The notes: generated from the letters alone by a model not told the origin. A stretch of DNA of 64,000 nucleotides from Histomonas meleagridis (GCA_020186115.1 WSYJ01000099.1:496001-560000); one strand, 5' to 3'. Positions 37,639 through 48,484 are shown, numbered from the stretch's first letter. A program made the numbers and translations.

Positions 37639-40600
37639 ATGTCTTCAGCAGACACTCAAGCGATTGCATTAGAAGTTTCTGAAATTGTTGAACAAAATCT
37701 AGGTCTTAAGAAGAAATGCGATGAGCTTACAGAAAAATGCGCTAATCTTCAACAACGATATTTTAAAGAATCCGCTAAAAATCAATCAGCTATTCGAAAA
37801 ATACATGAAGAACTTAATAGCAAATCATTAGTATATAAAGAAAAGTTTGATAAATATGCCAATTTACTGCAAAATGTTCAAGAAGAAAATAAAGAGCTTA
37901 AAGATCAAATCGAAAATCTATGCATACACATTTCGTCCAAAGGAGAAACTGTAACAAGTATTCCTGAAGTCATTCAGTATATTGATTCATCTGACATTAA
38001 TTCATTATTTTCAAGATTAACTCAAAAATATGGAATTCAAGTTAGCTCCATTGATGACATCATCTTTATAATAGAACAATCTCATTATCATTCTGATAAT
38101 TTAGAATCATTTGATAAAAAAGATCAAGAAATCGAATCATTAAAAAGAAAACTTAACAATTCATTACGCCTAAATGAAATTTATGAAGACCAAATCAAAG
38201 AATTTCAAAAAAATCAAACAAATAACAAAGTAACACAACAATTACAACATGCCAAAAAAGAAATTAAACAACTTAAAAGAGCGCTTAAAGACAAAATGTT
38301 TATACAAAGCGAACTTCAGAGCACAACGACGGATATGTTTAATAACACAAAAGAAGAAAAATCAGTTCAAAAGCGATTAAATACCGAAATAAAATTAAAT
38401 GAAAAATTGCAAACAAAAATTACCGAATTCGAAACAAAATATTCGCAAATACAACTTGAACTTAAAGAAGCTAAAGAAACAATTCGAAAGCAAGAAGAAA
38501 TTATTACAAAGAAAGAATATAAAAATAAAAACTCAATGATAACTGAATCGAATAATTTCCAACAAACAATTTCAATATTCGAAGAATTTCTTGAAGAAAA
38601 AGATGAAAGAATTATCAAATTATATGAACAACGAAGTGAACTAATACAAAACTTACAAAGAATTAATATAATTATCGAAAAAGTCGAAGAAAAATTCCAA
38701 AATGTATTAAATGAAAACAATTTATTAAAAGGAAAAACAAATGAATTACAAAATCAAATCGAAGAATTGAAAAACAATTCGTTTATATCATCGGAAACAT
38801 TAAAACAAGAAATACAAAATATTTTACCTGATCAAATTATAGATGAAACAGAAAAATATCAAAATTTATCATTAAATAATTATATTAAATCAATAATACA
38901 AATATTTATTGATATTAATGAAGAGTTACAACAAAATATTAACGAAAATGAAGAAAAAGAAAACGATAAATATACAAAAAGAGAAATTGCACTTGTTGTA
39001 CAACTTGAAAATATGATTTCATTCATTAAAACCATTTCTAAAATCGAAAATGTTGATCCTTATGATCAAACATTAATATCAATTCAATGCGCAAGAATTG
39101 GACAATTTATAGATGAAGAATTCGATGGAATTAAAGTTGATAATTATCCATCTATATTTAAATCAAATGATATTAAATCGATAACAAATATATTTTTAAG
39201 TTTTGTAGATGAAAATGATATTAATGAAACACCAATTAAAGAACTTTATATACTTTTTATAATTATTGTTCAAGTAAATTCGATTTTATTTAAACAAGTT
39301 AATGAATTAATGAAAGATGCAAATAAATCAAAACAAAACAAAGAATTGTTAAATGAAAAACTTCAAATCGAATTAGAAAATAAACAAATGAAAGATAAAA
39401 TCGAAAAATTAAATGAAAAAATCCAAAAATTATTTGAAATTAATACTTCAAATGATTTCTTTGATAACTTTAATGACTTGTTAAATGCTTTTGAAGAAAT
39501 TAATAAACAAAATGAAGAAAATAAATTATTAATTGAACAATTAAATGAAGAAAATGAAGAAAATATTAAAATAATTGAAAGTTTAGAAGATAATATCAAA
39601 GAAATCAAAAAAGAAAACAATGAAATCAAATATAAAAATAAAATTATTGTTAATAAACTTAAAAATGAACATAATGAAAAAGTACAAAAACTTTCAAATG
39701 AAAATGAGAAGTTATTAAAAACATTAAATAACAATGAGAAACAACAAAATATAATAATACAAAATAAATCTGAGAAATTAAACAAAATCAAAAAACAAAA
39801 TAATGAAAACCAATTCATTATTAAAATGATAAACGAACAAAATAAATCATTAGAATTAACTAATAATAATATAACAAAAGAAAACAATTTATTAAAATCA
39901 CAAAACGAATTTTTACAAAATGAAATAAATAAACTTCAAAATGAAAACATGAAATTACAACAAAAGAAAACATATTTCAAAGAACAAACACAAGAATTAA
40001 AGAATTATAATACTGAAACACTCGAAAACATTAAAGAACAAAACAAAACATTACATAAGAATTATGATAATAGAGTTGTTTCACTTGAAGATAAATTAAA
40101 TGAATCACAAAATAATAATAAAAATTTGGAAGAAATTATAAAAAATCTTCAAAATAAAATTTCGCAATTACAAAATGAAATTTCAAACACAAAAATTAAT
40201 GAATTAAAACTAAAACGTAATTTATCCAAATTTAATGAACAAATTAATATCACTGAAAACAAATATAACTCTAAAATTAAAACATTACAAAGTTCATACA
40301 AACAAAAAATTAAAGAAATAGAACAAAAAATTAATAATTTCAATAATTCATTAAAAGAATTAATAAAAAAGAATTTTAACATTGAAATCCAACAAAATGA
40401 AAATCCAAACGAAACATTAAAAATATTTTCATCAATTATAAAACAAAGTGAAATCCAACAAATCAATAAAATCAAAGAATCACTTGAAATTAAATCATTC
40501 ATAGATCATTATAATGATATCCTAAATGAAATAGATGAAAAAAACATGAAAATATTAACAAACCAAAACAAGTTAAAGAAGATGGAAAAAGAATTAAAGA

Positions 40601-40941
40601 AAAATATTAAAGAAAAAGAAACATTAAATAAATTAGCAGATGAATATAATTTATGGACAAAATGGGCAAATTCTTTATATTATCAAGTAACTAATATGAA
40701 AGTCGATCAGAAAATAAATGGAAATGAATTAAGACATTCATTAGAAGAATTAATTTATAACTCAATAGGAAACAGAACATTAAACAAAAGATTACAATTA
40801 TTACGAGCTCAAAAACAAATTTTAAACAAAAATAAATATTTGTTAGCAAATTATTCAAAACCTCAAAGAGATATAGATTCGGTTCGCCCTTTGATCTTAA
40901 TGTCAATGTGTATAGATAGGATGAAAAAAGGTTTTAATTAA
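37639..40941 (+). CDS. Long coiled-coil protein, 1,100 aa
   Basis: From the ATG at 37639 almost the whole length is heptad-patterned helix rich in Lys, Glu, Asn, Gln and Leu. Two less charged breaks occur at about 115-150 and 400-560 (MISFIKTISKIENVDPYD, LYILFIIIVQVNSILF). The C-terminal 90 residues (LYYQVTNMKVDQKINGNELR, LRSKGEP-free, ending MSMCIDRMKKGFN) are more globular. No motor, kinase or membrane segment is visible. The type is that of trichomonad cytoskeletal, centrosomal or golgin-like coiled coils, often annotated by chance similarity to unrelated coiled-coil proteins. Asn/Lys codons are nearly all AAT/AAA, so composition drives much of the similarity. Intact. Confidence 0.85.
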   Translation: MSSADTQAIALEVSEIVEQNLGLKKKCDELTEKCANLQQRYFKESAKNQSAIRKIHEELNSKSLVYKEKFDKYANLLQNVQEENKELKDQIENLCIHISSKGETVTSIPEVIQYIDSSDINSLFSRLTQKYGIQVSSIDDIIFIIEQSHYHSDNLESFDKKDQEIESLKRKLNNSLRLNEIYEDQIKEFQKNQTNNKVTQQLQHAKKEIKQLKRALKDKMFIQSELQSTTTDMFNNTKEEKSVQKRLNTEIKLNEKLQTKITEFETKYSQIQLELKEAKETIRKQEEIITKKEYKNKNSMITESNNFQQTISIFEEFLEEKDERIIKLYEQRSELIQNLQRINIIIEKVEEKFQNVLNENNLLKGKTNELQNQIEELKNNSFISSETLKQEIQNILPDQIIDETEKYQNLSLNNYIKSIIQIFIDINEELQQNINENEEKENDKYTKREIALVVQLENMISFIKTISKIENVDPYDQTLISIQCARIGQFIDEEFDGIKVDNYPSIFKSNDIKSITNIFLSFVDENDINETPIKELYILFIIIVQVNSILFKQVNELMKDANKSKQNKELLNEKLQIELENKQMKDKIEKLNEKIQKLFEINTSNDFFDNFNDLLNAFEEINKQNEENKLLIEQLNEENEENIKIIESLEDNIKEIKKENNEIKYKNKIIVNKLKNEHNEKVQKLSNENEKLLKTLNNNEKQQNIIIQNKSEKLNKIKKQNNENQFIIKMINEQNKSLELTNNNITKENNLLKSQNEFLQNEINKLQNENMKLQQKKTYFKEQTQELKNYNTETLENIKEQNKTLHKNYDNRVVSLEDKLNESQNNNKNLEEIIKNLQNKISQLQNEISNTKINELKLKRNLSKFNEQINITENKYNSKIKTLQSSYKQKIKEIEQKINNFNNSLKELIKKNFNIEIQQNENPNETLKIFSSIIKQSEIQQINKIKESLEIKSFIDHYNDILNEIDEKNMKILTNQNKLKKMEKELKKNIKEKETLNKLADEYNLWTKWANSLYYQVTNMKVDQKINGNELRHSLEELIYNSIGNRTLNKRLQLLRAQKQILNKNKYLLANYSKPQRDIDSVRPLILMSMCIDRMKKGFN

Positions 40942-41059
40942 TAAAAAATGTTTTTAACTTTTTGAACACAAAAAATTCTTTGAAGGACGATCAGTGTAAA
41001 TACAAAAACTTCAATGGACTAGTTAAGTTTTGAATACCCTCTGAAAATCTCCAGTGTTC

Positions 41060-41144
41060 AGAACCAGAAAACGGTTTCATAATCATAACCGTTTTGACGC
41101 TTTTCAATAAGGGTTTGACGGTTTAATCACCAAAAATCTTCAAG
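41060..41144 (+). promoter_or_regulatory. DENN gene promoter region with three ACGGTT elements
   Basis: AAACGGTTTC (about 41069), AACCGTTTTGACG (about 41087, inverted) and GACGGTTTAATCACC (about 41117) cluster in the 85 nt before the ATG at 41145. ATCACC after the third is a weak initiator candidate. This is the densest cluster of the element in the window. Confidence 0.5.
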
Positions 41145-42737
41145 ATGATAAACAAAAACCACGACTACATTAAGGAGTATGAATCCTATGACATATTGCT
41201 TAACCATTCTATAGAATTAAAAAAGCGTATACTTGTGATTCAAGATAAACATGAAGAAACAAACGGAGAACAATATAATATGTTTGATCAATTTTTTATT
41301 TTTGGAGGAAACCCAAATGAAGGAAAGCCTACAAAACCAGAAATATTAGCCATGTTTCCATCAGTTGGCTGTGACAAGACAGAAGATGAAATACGAAAAA
41401 TTATGCAATTTTGTTTTCCCAGAGGGTTTAAAGAAGAGAAAAGAAATCCAAAAATTAGAAGTCCAATACAAAGTGAATTTATTTTTTATTTAACCAACGA
41501 AGATAGTCAAAGGACATATGGCATTTGTGTTTATTTAATACTAAGTGAGAACAATAATGCATTTTTTGCAACGAAGCAAAATCGCCCTTATCCATTTTGT
41601 CTATGTTTTCTTACCAAAGTCCCATTTCTCTCATCACATTTTAAATTTGCCACATATCTTGCATTATTATTATTAGGGAAAGTTCGTTCTACCCATATAT
41701 CCAATGTACCATTACCACTACCATTCAAAGTCCAAGGGTTTTGTTATTCTTCTCTTATGCTTGATAAACATAATCCAGGAATTGCAATTATTCATGGGAT
41801 AACTCCACCCAAGATCCTTTGTGAGGAGCTTATATTCTTTTATACCAAGCCCACACATCAGCCAAACTCTGATGTCAGAATGGTAGATAATCTTTCAAAA
41901 AGAATGTTTCTTTGTATTCCTACCCATCTCTCTACTAAGCGGCAATTACTTTACCCAACCTTACACGTCTTGTTCTCCTGCCTCTCCCCCAGCGCCATTG
42001 TTCACTTGTATTCGTGCATTTTACTTGAATACAACGTTCTTTTCACATCACATGACATGCACAAACTGACATTATCCGTTGTAGCCATTACACAGCTCAT
42101 TCAACCATTCGAAACTCAAGCAATATTAATCCCATTACTTCCTGACAGTTTAAAACAGATATTACAGTCACCTGTTCCGTATATTATCGGTTCAATTCAA
42201 TCAGAAAAAGATGGGCCTGACGTAATCGTAAACCTTGACAAAGGGACAGTTGAAAGTAAAAAAGGGTTTCCAATGGTTCCTCATGCTGATAAATTAATGG
42301 CGGATATCCAAAAAATAATTAATAGCTCGTCGGAATCAATATTGACGCCGAAAAAACACTTGAAATCAGTGTTCGGAACAGAACAAAAGAAACGAAATCC
42401 GGATTTTGACAAATTCATTCGATCAACGAATAGCTTCGTTTTTCCATCAGAGTTCACCAAGAACATCTCAATGAAATACATATTCACACAGTTCGTTATA
42501 GAGGATATAATAGGACTATTTGAATCTTTCTTCCCACCAATTTTGGATGATCTGATTAAATGCTATTTCGTAACAGATAACACAGATCCAGACCTATCAG
42601 TGACTGTACTCAACAAAGAGCTCCTTTTGTCAACAATTGACGAAAAAGATAAAGAGTTTTATTCGGCTTTTATCACTACACAAACATTTGAAACTTATTG
42701 CAATCAAGTAATGGATAATTGTTCGAAAGAAAAATAA
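41145..42737 (+). CDS. DENN domain protein (putative Rab GEF)
   Basis: 530 residues with the tripartite DENN module. uDENN: FFIFGGNPNEGKP, ILAMFPSVG, FCFPRGF, YLTNEDSQRTYGICVYL. Central DENN: LSKRMFLCIPTHLSTKRQLL, YPTLHVLFSCLSPSAIVHLY, SCILLEYNVLFTSHDMHKLT, then PFETQAILIPLLPDSLKQIL, SPVPYIIGSIQSE and VNLDKGTV. A C-terminal dDENN-like helical part follows (SFFPPILDDLIK). The family exchanges GDP on Rab GTPases and controls endosomal and secretory traffic. Which Rab is not readable from sequence. Intact; promoter elements as listed above. Confidence 0.92.
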   Translation: MINKNHDYIKEYESYDILLNHSIELKKRILVIQDKHEETNGEQYNMFDQFFIFGGNPNEGKPTKPEILAMFPSVGCDKTEDEIRKIMQFCFPRGFKEEKRNPKIRSPIQSEFIFYLTNEDSQRTYGICVYLILSENNNAFFATKQNRPYPFCLCFLTKVPFLSSHFKFATYLALLLLGKVRSTHISNVPLPLPFKVQGFCYSSLMLDKHNPGIAIIHGITPPKILCEELIFFYTKPTHQPNSDVRMVDNLSKRMFLCIPTHLSTKRQLLYPTLHVLFSCLSPSAIVHLYSCILLEYNVLFTSHDMHKLTLSVVAITQLIQPFETQAILIPLLPDSLKQILQSPVPYIIGSIQSEKDGPDVIVNLDKGTVESKKGFPMVPHADKLMADIQKIINSSSESILTPKKHLKSVFGTEQKKRNPDFDKFIRSTNSFVFPSEFTKNISMKYIFTQFVIEDIIGLFESFFPPILDDLIKCYFVTDNTDPDLSVTVLNKELLLSTIDEKDKEFYSAFITTQTFETYCNQVMDNCSKEK

Positions 42738-43081
42738 ATAAATTTGTTTTATATTTAACGAAATTTTGAAATTTTTGCAGAAAGCTTTTTGGGGCACCCC
42801 GTTTTTGACAAATTATTCCTCTAATAAAAAGATTAGAAAGTTATTATGAATCAACAGATGATTTGAGCAAATACATGGAGTTACTATCATTAGTCGAAAG
42901 CAAGTATTTATTTTAAAAAATTGGAATTAAGTAGATAGATAAAAATTAGGTTACAAATCTGTTAGAGATTTCCCTTCTTAACCACTCTACATAGTTGATA
43001 ATGTTTACCAAAGTATAAAAAATTAAAATGAAATAAAAACATCAAAAATAAGGATACACTCCATTTGAATTCAAAGAAAGA
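42738..43081. other. Intergenic region
   Basis: About 340 nt. TTTTTGGGGCACCCCGTTTTTGAC lies near 42788. A short frame reads YYESTDDLSKYMELLSLVES (about 42840-42900), possibly a protein remnant that I cannot name. Confidence 0.4.
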
Positions 43082-44009
43082 ATGCTTGATCTTGAACCTG
43101 TTGTATATTTGGGAGCAGATTACCAAACAAAAAAATCTTTAAATTTGGTCATATTAATTGATATTAGTTTTTCATATAATGGATGGCCGTATACGGATAA
43201 GATCCCATCAATTGTTAAATCAATAGCTGCAAATACTATAACACCAAAGACATATCATTTTTCAGATACCTTTAGTTTCAAATATTTATGTATAAAATGT
43301 GCACATTCATTTTCATTTGATGTTAAATTAGATAAATATATTCCCACAGTTGTTACGGATATCACTAATTTACCTCAAGGTACACCCGGTATTATTACAA
43401 GAGTCTTTTCAGCAACAAAACATAATACAGGTAATTGGGGGGATTTTACTTTATATTTATCAATGAATCCTAGTGAAATGTATGGTATACTTCGATTCTT
43501 TGGTGAACTTGGAGAAAAATATCCACAAGTTGAAGATTCTTTAACACTTGCATGTATTATTAAAATGCCTGGATTACAGCCATTATGTGAAGGAGCTACA
43601 TTAATTGGAGAAGATCAGTATGTTATTATATTGAAAAAAGATAGTACATTATTATCATGGTAAATAGCAAAATCTGGAAATATAATTTACATTCAATTAA
43701 TATTCCATTCAAACGATATGAAGATCAGCAAACAAATCCTCAGATTTTACCTGAAACAAGACCTCAATCGGAATATACTTCAAGTAATTTCACGAAGGCT
43801 CTAATGAAGAAGGAAGCAACGGCGGAACTATTGCAGGAGCAATTGTTATTGTTTTGGTTGGTGTTGCTGTTATTGCTTTCTCTACATTTTACTATATGCG
43901 ATATATTAGGAATGATAAATCAATGGCTTCAGAAGACGTTGCCAATGCAAAAGTCGAAGAAGATCCACAAGCAATTGAATGCGGCGAAGTACAAGAAACA
44001 AATTTATAA
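43082..44009 (+). pseudogene. Broken gene for a single-pass surface membrane protein
   Basis: A first frame (open from about 43048, ATG 43082, stop 43661) reads an extracellular-type segment: EPVVYLGADYQTKKSLNLVI, GTPGIITRVFSATKHNTGNW, and LQPLCEGATLIGEDQYVIIL. The next frame (43657 to about 43800) continues with a Pro/Thr/Ser stalk. A third frame ends with a membrane helix (GTIAGAIVIVLVGVAVIAF) and a tail (YYMRYIRNDKSMASEDV, ending at 44009). Two frameshifts are needed to join them, and the N-terminus with signal peptide is missing. The stalk, helix and short acidic tail resemble those of BspA-like and other trichomonad surface proteins; the ectodomain family is not recognised. Confidence 0.65.
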
Positions 44010-44380
44010 ATTTTAGTAAAATAGGAAAGCATCTAACTAATTTTGTTTTCAACAAACACAATATAAAGTTTTTAGATTCATTTGTGTACAGAAATCCTCA
44101 AAAATCATTCATGAGTAAATCATTAAGTATATTGCGAAACAATTTTCAATAAATTTATATCAACAACACTTGAAATTTCAGAGCAGAATAGAGAGTGTGT
44201 AACCAAATAAATAAAGTAAAATGGGTCTATTTTACAACCGTCACACATTGAATACTCATTCAAAAAGTGGTATAAATGGCCAAACAGACTCCACAAAATT
44301 ATTTTAGTAAATCATACGAAAAGTCGTTTTTTGGGCTCCTTAACAGTAAGCCATTGATTTCATTTTGGACGGTGCGCAAG

Positions 44381-44435
44381 TTTTGATCGTAATGTATTGA
44401 AAAAGCTACGCTTTTTCAATACATTACGATCAAAA
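44381..44435. repeat. Perfect 26-bp inverted repeat (hairpin, 3-nt loop)
   Basis: Left arm TTTTGATCGTAATGTATTGA plus AAAAGC, loop TAC, right arm exactly complementary, ending at 44435. A second small hairpin, GCGCC-GAT-GGCGC, follows at about 44444, and a CAATACATTA copy at about 44460. The GC-rich CGCTCGCGCC stretch is out of character here. It lies about 115 nt before the transposase start and may be part of a transposon end. Confidence 0.9.
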
Positions 44436-44548
44436 CCGCTCGCGCCGATGGCGCTCGCAGCAATACATTAAATAATAATCATAATATAAGAGGAATAATT
44501 TATACAGAAAAGTGACATTATTTAATGCTTACATCAAACAAAAATGGT

Positions 44549-45419
44549 ATGCCTACTATTAAGCACTTAATACAAATGATCCCCACTCATTCTGCTGCAA
44601 TTGATTATTTAATATTCGAAGGCGTATTTCCTAAAACAACAGAATGCAAAAAATGTAACAAAATTTTATACCTCAAGTAACAATCAATTTCGTTGTAGAG
44701 ATTGTAATAAACAACAATCAATCACAATTGGGACAATATTCGAAAAATGTTCAATACCTTTTGACATGGTTTTAATGATTGCTTATTATTGGCTTTTGAA
44801 AACCCCAACAACATCAATTGTCTCAATAACAGGATTATCTTCAACAACAGTTTGCAAATATATACAATAATTCAAAAAAATTGTTTCATGCATAGTTTAA
44901 AATCAAGAAGAAAAAATCGGTGGTGAAGGAATTATAGCAGAATTAGATGAATCTAAATTCAGAAAAAGAAAATATAATATAGGGCACAGAGTAGAAGGTG
45001 TCTGGGTTGTTGGTGGTGTAGAAAGAACAAAAGAACGCAAAATATTTGCATTAAGTGTTACGTCTAGATATAAAGATATACTTAAAACAATAATATCAGA
45101 TCATGTTATGCCTGGTTCGATTATTTATACCGATGCATGGAAAGCTTATGTCCCTGCAATCGAAGAGTTCAACACATACCAAAATACAAATTTTAAACAT
45201 GAAATTGTGAATCATAAAAAAGGATTTAAAAGAGAAGATGGAGTACACACGAATACAATAGAAGGAAATTGGTATGGTTTTAAATGTAATCTTACAAGTC
45301 AACATATGAAACCAAAACTGATTGACCGTAAGTTACTTGCTTGCATATGGCGAAGGCAAAATAAGAAGCAACTATGGGAAGCTTTTATTCTTGCCCTCAT
45401 CGAAATCAAATTTGATTAA
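44549..45419 (+). mobile_element. Decayed Merlin (IS1016/IS1595-like) DNA transposon, transposase
   Basis: An ATG at 44549 opens MPTIKHLIQMIPTHSAAIDY and a CKKCNKIL zinc half-site. A frameshift then leads to FRCRDCNKQQSITIGTIFEK and the helix-turn-helix region (IVSITGLSSTTVCKYI), which ends in two stops (44869, 44898). From 44901 the DDE core is open to 45419: GEGIIAELDESKFRKRKYN (first D), RVEGVWVVGGVERTK, GSIIYTDAWKAYVPA (second D) and GVHTNTIEGNWYGFK (catalytic E). This is the DDE_Tnp_IS1595 fold of the Merlin superfamily, known from trichomonads. The catalytic core is intact but the protein is broken three times, so the copy is not autonomous. Terminal repeats are uncertain. Confidence 0.9.
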
Positions 45420-45446
45420 AAAAATTTGATCTCATTTTTTATTTTA

Positions 45447-45676
<230 letters not shown>

Positions 45677-45784
45677 TTGAAGTTTATCTAAAATTATCGA
45701 ATATTAAACAAATGATTTCATTAAATTCATATTATCATTTGAATTTTTTTTAAATACAAAAAATTAAAACTAAAGTAACATTTA

Positions 45785-46182
45785 TTATTGTTCAGCAAGA
45801 AATGAGTTTAGATCATTTGGAAACAAAAACTGCGCATACAACAATGGTATCACAATAGTTTCAGACTGATCTGGAATTTCACGTTCGACAGGAATTTTCC
45901 CATCCTTGTTAATGACTCTCATAATCCTCCTGATCACAAATGAATCCAAAAGAGCTGTCCTCTTCTCAGCAGATCATCATGTTGATTTCTGATTTCGGTG
46001 ATACTTCAAATTCATGTAATGGAGCTAATTTGAAATTCATACGGAAGTTTGCATTAACGCTGCGAAGAATCTTTAGCTGCTCTTTTGTCTTGGCTTTTTT
46101 GAGCTTTTGTAGTCTGGCTTCTGACCAATTGTACCACTTTTTGAATGAGTATTCAATGTGTGACGGTTGTAAAACCGATCCA
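45785..46182 (-). pseudogene. Minus-strand coding remnant of unknown family
   Basis: Read on the minus strand from about 46182: SVLQPSHIEYSFKKWYNWSE, RLQKLKKAKTKEQLKILRSV, NFKLAPLHEFEVSPKSEIN; then a one-base shift near 45966; then KRTALLDSFVIRRIMRVINK, PVEREIPDQSETIVIPLLYA and FLFPNDLNSFLAEQ to a stop at 45785. Residue choice and codon use look coding, and a plus-strand frame over the same DNA (45940-46299) looks like its shadow. The family is not recognised. The beginning is missing and lies in the inverted-repeat arm, a second copy of which lies at 44222-44272. Confidence 0.5.
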
Positions 46183-46369
46183 GTAAAATTTATGAAATTC
46201 CTTGAAGAAAGTGGAATTCAAAGGATTTTATCAAAAGTTAAAAGCTCGCAGCAAAATCACAAACGTGAAAAACAAGAAGACGCACTAGCTTACGATTAAA
46301 TGCAATTTAATTTATCAACGATACATCAGACTTTTGTGTACATGATTCAATTACTTCGAACACAAAATA

Positions 46370-47179
46370 ATGTTTCAACTTCTTTTCTCTATCTTCTTTA
46401 ATTCTTACTTGACACCAAGCGAACTAACAAAACTAAGCTCAAGCGGGGATCAAGTTCCACTTTTTATTTTTGCTTATGCTCCTTGGTGCCCACATTGCAA
46501 AGTGCTTTTCCCATTATGGGATAAACTAAGCGATAAGTACAAAAAAGATGAACACATAAATATTGCAAGATTAAATTGCACAAACGCTGAAGGTTCCGCT
46601 ATTTGTGCTAAATTTGGTGTTCGAGGTTATCCATCTTTCTTTACATATGTTGATGGAAAGTCACAAGAACTGAGAATAGGAAGAGATATGAAAAGTTTTG
46701 AAGAAGTTGTCAAGCGTCTTAAAGATTCATATTCTAATGTTGATAATCTCAAGCATATTCTTAACAAAGTTCAATTTCCCTTTTTTGTTTTTAGAATTAA
46801 CAACAAGGACTATGCTGCCATTGAAGTATCTAATATTGCTATACAAAAACTTGGATTAAATACAAATTCCCAAGCATATTTATGGCTCCAAAACAATGAA
46901 GTTCCAAGCCAATTTAGAGCTTATACAAATATAACAACATTTTCCACAATGACTGAACCATTTAATTCCACAAATATTATAAGATTTGTTTCAAAATTTG
47001 GTTTCAATTTACAATTAAATAATGGTACTATTGAATTTAATATAAATGATGAGTTCTCCGTCGATTCTAATAATCCAGCTCTAAAAGTTGGCGCTGTTTT
47101 GGCGATTTTTGTTTCTGTTTCTTTGGTAATATTTTTCGTATATAAACGATTTGTTTTAAGTGTTCCAAAAGAAGATTAG
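46370..47179 (+). CDS. Membrane-anchored thioredoxin/PDI-like protein
   Basis: 269 residues. A short N-terminal signal sequence (MFQLLFSIFFNSYL) is followed by one thioredoxin domain with active site APWCPHCKVLF (Cys40 and Cys43) and the cis-proline region GVRGYPSFF. A second, thioredoxin-like inactive part (residues 120-220) has two or three sequons. A membrane helix (GAVLAIFVSVSLVIFFV) near the C-terminus leaves a short cytosolic tail. It is a single-active-domain, TMX-like oxidoreductase of the ER, forming or rearranging disulfides. The CPHC site is slightly more oxidising than the CGHC of classical PDI. Intact. Confidence 0.9.
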   Translation: MFQLLFSIFFNSYLTPSELTKLSSSGDQVPLFIFAYAPWCPHCKVLFPLWDKLSDKYKKDEHINIARLNCTNAEGSAICAKFGVRGYPSFFTYVDGKSQELRIGRDMKSFEEVVKRLKDSYSNVDNLKHILNKVQFPFFVFRINNKDYAAIEVSNIAIQKLGLNTNSQAYLWLQNNEVPSQFRAYTNITTFSTMTEPFNSTNIIRFVSKFGFNLQLNNGTIEFNINDEFSVDSNNPALKVGAVLAIFVSVSLVIFFVYKRFVLSVPKED

Positions 47180-47317
47180 ATAATAAAACTATAATATTAA
47201 TAAATAATTTGTTTTATTGTTTAATAGTTTTGATTAATTTTTTCATCACTATAATGTTTCATATCTTTTAATGGAATAACAAATGTCAAAAAGAAAATAT
47301 GAAAAAATACATAACAT

Positions 47318-48484
47318 TTACCTTATTAATACTTTCTTATTATTTGAAAATAATTTCCAGAATTGAAGTGGATCTTGATTTGTGACCGTACATATTTGTT
47401 CTTGATCTGGTGACATTGCTGCGTATAGAATTCTATCATGATGCGAATCTATTGTTGCTGCAATTTTCAGTTCTTTTGCATCCCAAATATTCATTCTAAA
47501 ATCAGAATATCCTTCTGTTGATACAAGCTCTTCTTCGTTTTGCGAATAAAACAAGTTACAAATTTGTGATCCAACGCAAACAGATTTAATTGTTTGTCCA
47601 GTGTTAAAATTCCAAGAATTGATAGTAAAGTCTTCAATTCCACCTCCTGTTACAATGTTGTCTGTTTTCTTCGACCAGCAAATAGCCTTTACTGTCGATT
47701 TATGATTTTTATATGTTGTATATGGTTGATCAAGATTTCTTAAGTCCCAAACGGCCGCAATTGAATCTCCTGATCCACTTGCAAACAAATTTGTGTTACT
47801 CTTTGAAAATAATACTTTACAACAACATAACGAATGAAATTTAAGTTCTTGAACTCCTAAAGAACGAGTATCATTCAATGATATACAACCATTTGCATGG
47901 CCACTGACAACAAGAAAACCATTCTGATCGATTGTTAAAACAGATGTCTTGTTTGTTAAAAATGATTGAATTGGTGATTCTCTTTCAATATCAAATATCC
48001 TGATGGAACCTAATAAAGATCCAAGCGAAAGTTGATTACCATCAGGTGAAAATCGAATAGAAATAGCATCAGAAGAATTACAACGGAATTTTTGTGTTTT
48101 TTCAAATGGTGAATGAACTAAAACTACTTTGGTATCAAGTACAACTCCAACACAATTTTTTTGTGACCAGTCCATTGCATTGTAAAGGAAATCTGTTAAA
48201 GGTGATTTTATTTGAATTTGATTAATTGGCTTTTTTAATATTTGTTTTTTATTTTTAGTTCTGAGTGATGGACTAGGAAAGCAACACATATCTAGCGATT
48301 TTTTTGAGGAAAAATCATTTCCAAAATAGGAATCTCTTGGTTTGGGAATAACTTTAGTTTCTGATTTTGGATTATTAAATCGCAAAGGTGAAGTAGAAAA
48401 ATTTGGTTGATTGGAAGTAGTCATACGATCTTTTTTAGAGCGCGGAGAACGAGGAGATCCGTAGATTTGAAGCTGATAATCCAT
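47318..48484 (-). CDS. Cdc20/Cdh1-family APC/C activator (WD40)
   Basis: 388 residues. After a basic N-terminal region, the entry to the propeller matches the family: KPINQIQIKSPLTDFLYNAM then DWSQKNCVGVVLDTKVVLV. Seven WD-type blades follow (IRFSPDGNQLSLGSLLGSIR, SGSGDSIAAVWDLRN, AICWSKKTDNIVTGGG, LQFWKLF). The last two residues are IR, the tail that Cdc20 and Cdh1 use to bind the APC/C. The C-box (DR[FY]IP.R) is degenerate: only KDRMTTSN is seen at residues 18-25. It directs the APC/C to substrates in mitosis. Its ATG is 35 nt from the divergent gene at 48520, so promoters must overlap. Confidence 0.88.
   Translation of the reverse strand: MDYQLQIYGSPRSPRSKKDRMTTSNQPNFSTSPLRFNNPKSETKVIPKPRDSYFGNDFSSKKSLDMCCFPSPSLRTKNKKQILKKPINQIQIKSPLTDFLYNAMDWSQKNCVGVVLDTKVVLVHSPFEKTQKFRCNSSDAISIRFSPDGNQLSLGSLLGSIRIFDIERESPIQSFLTNKTSVLTIDQNGFLVVSGHANGCISLNDTRSLGVQELKFHSLCCCKVLFSKSNTNLFASGSGDSIAAVWDLRNLDQPYTTYKNHKSTVKAICWSKKTDNIVTGGGIEDFTINSWNFNTGQTIKSVCVGSQICNLFYSQNEEELVSTEGYSDFRMNIWDAKELKIAATIDSHHDRILYAAMSPDQEQICTVTNQDPLQFWKLFSNNKKVLIR

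Noticed and set aside
38367..40906. Long minus-strand open frames (up to 174 codons) rich in Phe, Ile, Leu and Ser
   Set aside because: They are the reverse complement of a Lys/Glu/Asn-rich coiled coil, which by composition has few stops on the other strand.
45940..46299. A 119-codon plus-strand frame
   Set aside because: The minus strand over the same DNA gives more protein-like sequence, and part of it is duplicated at 44222-44272 in that reading.
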